From NCBI GenBank assembly GCA_009786175.1, contig WQTQ01000235.1, positions 1-48,060 on the forward strand: a DNA stretch of 48,060 bases. The letters run 5' to 3'. This document shows positions 44,115 to 48,060 of this stretch, piece after piece. The stretch's first letter is position 1, and each line of letters begins with the position of its first letter. A model generated the notes under the pieces. That model was not told where the DNA came from. It made no database searches and saw only the letters and a program-made list of their open reading frames with translations. The translations under genes and the position numbers were made by a program. The DNA comes from Bacillota bacterium (GTDB taxonomy: Bacteria > Bacillota_A > Clostridia > Lachnospirales > WQUN01).

Positions 44115-44648
44115 TTATTTTTTTGGCGGGGTTATAATTGTGCATATACTGCGCAGTTTGCGTTCCGGTGTTGGTTCGTTTTGTGTCAATGGCAGTACGA
44201 TTTCCGAAATTTTCATCATTGCTTCGATTAATTCTTCCTGTGTAGCGTACACAGGGGCCGTACTAAACCCGGTAAGGTCTTCGGCAATGTGAATACCCTC
44301 CGATTCCGAATAAGTTTTAAACTCACCGGCGATACTCATAATGTACTGCATAAATAATTGAAAGTATCCTTTGCCATCGTTTTCCGCAACTATCCGCTCT
44401 ATGTCTGCGCCCAAATCCACATTTATGGAATAGGATTTTTCCACCGCCCCCCGGATATGTTTTTCCGCAGCTACTTTTATCATGCCTTCATCCAGCATTG
44501 TTTTAAGGTGGCGGTAAAGGGTTGGCTGCGCAATATCCGGAAATTTTTCTAAGAGTTTTTTTGCCGTCATACCCTCATTCGTGTGAATTTCGAAAAATAT
44601 CCTTGAGCGTACAGGGTTGGTAAAATGGTCTACTATTTTAGTGCTCAT
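44115..44648 (-). CDS. Winged-helix transcriptional regulator (ArsR/HTH_20-like)
   Basis: This 177-residue protein has an N-terminal winged helix (about 5-75): HFTNPVRSRIFFEIHTNEGMTAKKLLEKF, then IAQPTLYRHLKTMLDEGMIKV. The C-terminal half is helical and probably dimerises or senses. The ATG at 44648 has GAGAGGTG upstream; an ATG at 44711 lies inside the promoter. The gene is followed by the hydrolase remnant and the sigY-like operon at short spacing, so all may form one transcript. A double palindrome lies over its own promoter, which suggests autoregulation. Confidence 0.85.
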   Translation of the reverse strand: MSTKIVDHFTNPVRSRIFFEIHTNEGMTAKKLLEKFPDIAQPTLYRHLKTMLDEGMIKVAAEKHIRGAVEKSYSINVDLGADIERIVAENDGKGYFQLFMQYIMSIAGEFKTYSESEGIHIAEDLTGFSTAPVYATQEELIEAMMKISEIVLPLTQNEPTPERKLRSICTIITPPKK

Positions 44649-44667
44649 TGTTTTCACCTCTCTATTA

Positions 44668-44692
44668 TTATCATTTATGATAATGTTATCAT
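44668..44692. promoter_or_regulatory. Overlapping operator palindromes at the HTH gene promoter
   Basis: Two perfect palindromes share a half-site: TTATCATTTATGATAA (44668-44683) and ATGATAATGTTATCAT (44677-44692). They cover the -10 box and the start site of the HTH gene. Three alternating half-sites fit two side-by-side dimers of a winged-helix regulator. Confidence 0.65.
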
Positions 44693-44711
44693 ATTCAATA
44701 ACAATTGTCAA
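44683..44711 (-). promoter_or_regulatory. Promoter of the HTH gene and probably the sigY-like operon
   Basis: On the minus strand a perfect TTGACA (44711-44706) and TAACAT (44688-44683) are 17 bp apart. The predicted start lies inside the first operator palindrome. The start codon is about 30 bp further on. Confidence 0.7.
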
Positions 44712-44733
44712 CAGGAAGAGTTCATAAAAAATT

Positions 44734-44755
44734 TACCCCCTGATATCAGGGGGTA
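44734..44755 (-). terminator. Terminator of the 48-codon gene; palindrome family copy 6
   Basis: A perfect 22-bp palindrome contains the core ACCCCCTGATATCAGGGGGT. On the minus strand it is followed by AAATTTTTTATG, so it can end leftward transcripts. It lies 15 bp past the stop of the small gene at 44771-44917. Confidence 0.8.
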
Positions 44756-44770
44756 GATACTCCTTACTTT

Positions 44771-44917
44771 TTACCAATACCTGCGCCAACGGCGTGGGAA
44801 GTGACGGTACATACGATGGAAAAGTGGTGGAAAGCGATTGAACTCAAACTCCTCTTTTCGCTCTGCCCGTTCAAACGGACGGCCTGTAAATCTGCCATCT
44901 TCAAAACCTCTACTCAT
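44771..44917 (-). CDS. Small basic protein, 48 residues
   Basis: The minus-strand reading frame starts with ATG at 44917 behind GAGGAGG with ideal spacing and ends at TAA (44773-44771). The product begins MSRGFEDGRFTGRP and ends HFPRRWRRYW. It is rich in Arg (about 11), Phe and aromatic residues, with no hydrophobic helix. A hairpin terminator follows after 15 bp, so this has the complete layout of a gene. I do not recognise the family. It could be a small RNA- or ribosome-binding protein because of its charge, which is inference. Confidence 0.65.
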   Translation of the reverse strand: MSRGFEDGRFTGRPFERAERKEEFEFNRFPPLFHRMYRHFPRRWRRYW

Positions 44918-45041
44918 AATTATCCTCCTCATAAAACAACCATGTAGTACATTTAATGCACTATAGGGGCTTGTTTACATTCTGGTACATACTATGCGGT
45001 ATATGTATAAAAGGTGAGAGCTTACGTTTCCTTCTCGATTT

Positions 45042-45069
45042 TTGTTGTAATGTATGATACGCGTATGAT
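45042..45069 (+). promoter_or_regulatory. Possible promoter of proS
   Basis: TTGTTG (45042-45047), a 16-bp spacer and TATGAT (45064-45069). The leader would be about 40 nt. No T-box structure or conserved T-box sequence is present before proS. Confidence 0.45.
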
Positions 45070-45116
45070 ATATTCTTAGGAAAATATCCGAAAGTTTATT
45101 AAGGGGGCCATTATCC

Positions 45117-46556
45117 ATGGCAAAAGAAAAACGAGTCGAAAGCATAACAGATATGAACCAAGATTTCGCCCAGTGGTATACGGACGTGGTGCGCAAGGCA
45201 GAACTTGCGGAATACTCCGAAACCGGGGGATGTATCATATTTAAGCCCTATGGCTATGCCATTTGGGAATTAATTCAGCAGCATTTAGACGGCCAGCTAA
45301 AAGCCACCGGCCACGAAAACGTGTACATGCCGCTGCTTATACCGGAAAAATTGCTGCAAATGGAAAAAGACCACATAGAAGGCTTTGCGCCGGAAGTGGC
45401 CTGGGTAACACATGGCGGCTCGGAAAAATTAACGGAACGCTTCTGTATCCGCCCCACTTCCGAAACGCTGTTTTGCTCCCACTATTCTAACGTAATACAG
45501 TCTTGGCGGGACTTGCCCAAGCTGTACAACCAGTGGTGCAACGTAATGCGCTGGGAAAAAACTACCCGCCCATTCCTGCGCACACGGGAATTTTTGTGGC
45601 AGGAAGGCCACACCGCCCACGCCAACGCAGAGGAATCCCTTGCGGAAGCATTGCAAATTTTAGACATTTACTGCAACATGGTAGAGAAGCAACTGGCCAT
45701 CCCTGTAATTAAGGGGCAGAAAACCGAGCGGGAGAAATTCGCCGGGGCCCTTGCCACCTACACATTTGAAACCATGATGCACGACGGCAAAGCTCTTCAA
45801 AGCGGCACAACTCACGATTTTGGTGACAAGTTTGCCAGGGCCTTTGACATAAAGTATCTGGACAAAGAAAATAAACTACAATATGCCCACCAGTCTTCCT
45901 GGGGGGTGTCCACCCGCCTAATTGGCGCGATAATAATGGTACACGGCGATAACAACGGGCTTGTGCTTCCGCCGGGTATCGCCCCAACCCAGGTTATGGT
46001 TATCCCCGTGGCGTCTCATAAGCCCGGTGTAGTGGAAAAAGCCAACGAACTGCGTACACGCCTGGCAAAAGTTGCCCGCACGAAAATAGATTTGTCTGAT
46101 AAATCCCCCGGATGGAAATTTGCCGAGCATGAAATGAAGGGCGTACCTATTCGCCTGGAAATTGGCCCAAAAGACATGGAAGCCGGGCAGTGTGTAATCG
46201 CCCGCCGTGATACAGGCGAAAAAATTACCGTTTCGTTAGAAGGCGACGCGTTGGAAAAAGCCGTTGCGGAAGCCCTGCAAGCCATAGGCGATAATCTGTA
46301 CGCAAAAGCCGCACTGCGCGTAAAAGAAAAAACTTTTACAGCCCAAAACATGAACCAGCTAAAAACCACCTTGGACACAACCCCCGGCTTTGTAAAAGCC
46401 ATGTGGTGCGGCGCGGACGAATGCGAAGTAAAGGTAAAAGAGCAGGCGACTGCCACCAGCCGCTGCATACCGTTTGAACAGGAAAAAGTAGGCGAAACCT
46501 GTTTCGTATGCGGGAAACCTGCGGATACTATGGTTGTGTGGGGCAGAGCGTATTAG
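45117..46556 (+). CDS. proS: Prolyl-tRNA synthetase, archaeal/eukaryal type
   Basis: This 479-residue class II synthetase charges tRNA-Pro. It has motif 2 region [17 protein letters not shown], the proline pocket RPTSETLF, motif 3 in [15 protein letters not shown], and a C-terminal zinc domain with Cys in [16 protein letters not shown] and CFVCGKPA ending in the conserved Tyr. It lacks the large editing insert of the usual bacterial ProRS (about 570 residues). This short type is common in Clostridia. AGGGGG precedes the ATG at 45117. The HEPN gene begins 12 bp after its stop. Confidence 0.96.
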   Translation: MAKEKRVESITDMNQDFAQWYTDVVRKAELAEYSETGGCIIFKPYGYAIWELIQQHLDGQLKATGHENVYMPLLIPEKLLQMEKDHIEGFAPEVAWVTHGGSEKLTERFCIRPTSETLFCSHYSNVIQSWRDLPKLYNQWCNVMRWEKTTRPFLRTREFLWQEGHTAHANAEESLAEALQILDIYCNMVEKQLAIPVIKGQKTEREKFAGALATYTFETMMHDGKALQSGTTHDFGDKFARAFDIKYLDKENKLQYAHQSSWGVSTRLIGAIIMVHGDNNGLVLPPGIAPTQVMVIPVASHKPGVVEKANELRTRLAKVARTKIDLSDKSPGWKFAEHEMKGVPIRLEIGPKDMEAGQCVIARRDTGEKITVSLEGDALEKAVAEALQAIGDNLYAKAALRVKEKTFTAQNMNQLKTTLDTTPGFVKAMWCGADECEVKVKEQATATSRCIPFEQEKVGETCFVCGKPADTMVVWGRAY

Positions 46557-46568
46557 GAGGTGCCAACT

Positions 46569-46985
46569 ATGCCGCTTATAAGCTACCTGGAATATTCTAA
46601 CCGGGACATGAAATACGCCCGGGATATATTTTCCCTTGGGGATTACGACCCATGCGGGCGTTTCTGCCAGCAAAGCGTAGAGAAACGACTGAAATATTAT
46701 ATCGAGCAACACGGAATACCAAACGATAAGCGGTTGCTGCATCTTCATTCTCTAACAAACCTGTACCAGAGAGTTTGCGAACTTGCGGGCTGTCAGGTTG
46801 ACAAGAAAACAAAAGATGACTTACACAAGCTGACAGACGACTATTTTAATACAAATTACCCTTCCAAAAATGATATTGAACTTACGGAAGAAATGGCGAT
46901 TGAGGCCATGGAAATAGCAGAAACAGTAAATAGCTGGCTAGATTCGCTTCTGGCCCTGCGTGAATCGGAGGAAATAGACATATGA
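46569..46985 (+). CDS. HEPN-domain protein
   Basis: This 138-residue all-helical protein matches the HEPN domain (PF05168 type): YLEYSNRDMKYARDIFSLGDYDPCGRFCQQSVEKRLKYYIE, then HLHSLTNLYQRV. HEPN proteins are often RNases in toxin-antitoxin or defence systems, or partners of minimal nucleotidyltransferases. An Arg-x4-His (Arg55, His60) is present, but in the second helix where non-catalytic members carry a His-x-Leu motif, so catalysis is not claimed. No nucleotidyltransferase gene is adjacent. AGGAGG precedes the ATG at 46569, preferred over a GTG at 46560. It overlaps the MetRS-like gene by 4 bp. Confidence 0.85.
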   Translation: MPLISYLEYSNRDMKYARDIFSLGDYDPCGRFCQQSVEKRLKYYIEQHGIPNDKRLLHLHSLTNLYQRVCELAGCQVDKKTKDDLHKLTDDYFNTNYPSKNDIELTEEMAIEAMEIAETVNSWLDSLLALRESEEIDI

Positions 46986-48060
46986 ACCCAAACACACAAA
47001 ACCGCCCCGGCCGCCCAACTCCAAAATTCCCAAAGCGGGCAGTTGTTACAAACGGCATGCCGTACGGCGATAAACCCATGCATTTTGGCCACATAGGCGG
47101 CAACTTTATACAAGGGGACATATATGCCCGCTTCCTGCGGGACCGTATCGGCAAAGACAACGTAATACATGTAAGCGGCGCGGACTGTTACGGTGCCGGT
47201 GCCGAAATAAAATATCAAGACGCAAAATATAACGGATTTACGGGCACCATCGAAGATTTTATTACGGGCCATTACAATTTTCAAAAAGAAGTGCTGAATG
47301 CCTACAACATAGACCTAAACCTATACGCCGCGTCCGCTCTTGAGCCTGCAAGCAGCCGCCATGCAGAAATGTCAAGGGAGTTATTCAACATATGGTACGA
47401 GCAAGGCTACCTTAGGCTGGAGAAAATCGAGCTGTTCTATGACGAGGAAAACGAAACTTTTCTAAACGGCCGTCAAGTAGTAGGTCAATGCCCAATTGTG
47501 GGCTGTCAGTCGGAAAAAGGTTATGCAGACGAATGCGCTTTGGGGCATCAGTATGACCCCAAGGAACTGATAAACCCAAAATCCGTAGTCACTGGCAAAA
47601 CCCCCACCCTTCGCCCCAACAAAAACTGGTACTTCGACCTGGAACGGTTTGCGGATGACCTTAAAATGCGGCAAGTTCTTTTGAAAGAAGGCGGCATAAG
47701 CCGTAAATTTTTGCTGTCCTACATCGAAGATTTCCTAAAGGACCCGGCAATTTTAATAAGCAAAGTAGAGGATTTGGACAACCTATACGCCGCTTGCGCA
47801 AAAATGCCCGCCCACAAAGCAGAGATAAACGAAGAAAAGAAAACCGGCACACTAACCTTCAAGGTGCTAAAAGACCGGGAAGAAGCCTGCGAAATTTTGC
47901 GCAGTCACGGTATCCGTTTCCGCACCGGTACAACACTAACCCCCTTCCGCCTTACCGGAAATGTGGATTGGGGCATCCCCGTGCCGGAAAAAGACGGCGT
48001 AAATGACCAGACATTTTGGGTATGGCCGGAATCCTTGTGGGCCCCAATGTCCTTTGTTAA
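46982..48060 (+). CDS. Methionyl-tRNA synthetase-like class I ligase (partial, 3' end outside)
   Basis: The frame is open from the ATG at 46982 to the window edge (359 codons). The nucleotide fold opens with VVTNGMPYGDKP and the HIGH motif HFGH (34-37) in a MetRS context. Later there is a MetRS-type zinc knuckle (CPIVGC and CALGH), then INPKSVVTGKTPTLR. It differs from standard MetRS after the first domain: the usual GSDEHG is GADCYGAG. That suggests a paralogue or a divergent MetRS; the KMSKS loop and anticodon domain lie outside the window. The start overlaps the stop of the HEPN gene (ATGA), so the two are coupled and probably share the proS transcript. Confidence 0.85.
   Translation, partial: MNPNTQNRPGRPTPKFPKRAVVTNGMPYGDKPMHFGHIGGNFIQGDIYARFLRDRIGKDNVIHVSGADCYGAGAEIKYQDAKYNGFTGTIEDFITGHYNFQKEVLNAYNIDLNLYAASALEPASSRHAEMSRELFNIWYEQGYLRLEKIELFYDEENETFLNGRQVVGQCPIVGCQSEKGYADECALGHQYDPKELINPKSVVTGKTPTLRPNKNWYFDLERFADDLKMRQVLLKEGGISRKFLLSYIEDFLKDPAILISKVEDLDNLYAACAKMPAHKAEINEEKKTGTLTFKVLKDREEACEILRSHGIRFRTGTTLTPFRLTGNVDWGIPVPEKDGVNDQTFWVWPESLWAPMSFV

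Noticed and set aside
3126..44755. CRISPR array from the repeated palindromes
   Set aside because: The six copies are thousands of bases apart, with no regular spacers and no cas genes.
44918..45116. T-box riboswitch before proS
   Set aside because: The conserved T-box sequence and the anti-terminator/terminator pair are not present.

Overview
The window looks like chromosome from an anaerobic Firmicute (Bacillota), most likely class Clostridia. The reasons are strong GGAGG-type ribosome sites nearly everywhere, sigma-A promoters, Gram-positive style RpoB/RpoC, RelQ, a sigY-yxlCDEFG-like operon, an archaeal-type ProRS, a Clostridia-type TyrRS and a lipoprotein-dependent sugar importer without its own ATPase. 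Genus cannot be told from the sequence. Most of the window is core gene content, including six aminoacyl-tRNA synthetase loci (tyrS, valS, argS, pheST, proS and a MetRS-like gene cut by the right edge).

Layout. 1-3.2 kb: tRNA-Tyr with its promoter and terminator, then an HD-domain gene, tyrS, engB and an S1-domain gene on the + strand. 3.2-6.7 kb: a leftward LplABC-type carbohydrate importer. 6.9-9.3 kb: an accessory segment with a secreted SH3b protein gene, a 169-bp DNA element bounded by 28-bp inverted repeats, a catalytic-domain-only tyrosine recombinase and an orphan Phd-type antitoxin. 9.4-12.6 kb: valS and a GNAT gene (leftward). 12.9-16.2 kb: a DUF4143-type ATPase and a DinB / peptidase S51 / PNPOx-like operon. 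16.4-20.2 kb: a receiver-only response regulator, a histidine kinase and relQ in one operon, then a DEAD-box helicase. 20.2-24 kb: leftward B-box membrane protein, argS, a small membrane protein and an MBL hydrolase. 24-31.6 kb: rpoC and rpoB, detached from the usual rplJL neighbours. 31.9-40.2 kb: a DUF512 radical SAM gene, a TPR gene, pheS, pheT, scpA, scpB and a CPBP membrane protein. 40.2-44.9 kb: a leftward HTH regulator, a hydrolase remnant, a sigY-like operon with an ABC exporter, and a 48-codon gene. 45-48 kb: proS, a HEPN gene and the MetRS-like gene.

The most striking feature is the element at 8362-8530. Two recombinase-type sites (11-bp arms around a 6-bp core) lie in inverted orientation directly upstream of a small tyrosine recombinase. 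A -35 box inside the segment is exactly 17 bp from a -10-like box inside the left repeat. In the orientation given it points at the secreted SH3b gene; after inversion it would point at the recombinase gene itself. A terminator sits behind the promoter inside the segment. This reads as a self-coupled phase-variation switch.

Other notable points are six scattered copies of a palindrome with core CCCCCTGATATCAGGGGG, nearly all at gene ends; RNA polymerase substitutions at two normally constant positions (trigger-loop His to Gln in RpoC; Asp516-equivalent to Gly plus Asn518-equivalent to Val in RpoB); a long acidic RpoB tail; an internally deleted alpha/beta-hydrolase remnant next to a regulator; and a HEPN gene overlapping a MetRS-like gene. 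All functional statements rest on reading motifs by eye; no database search was possible.
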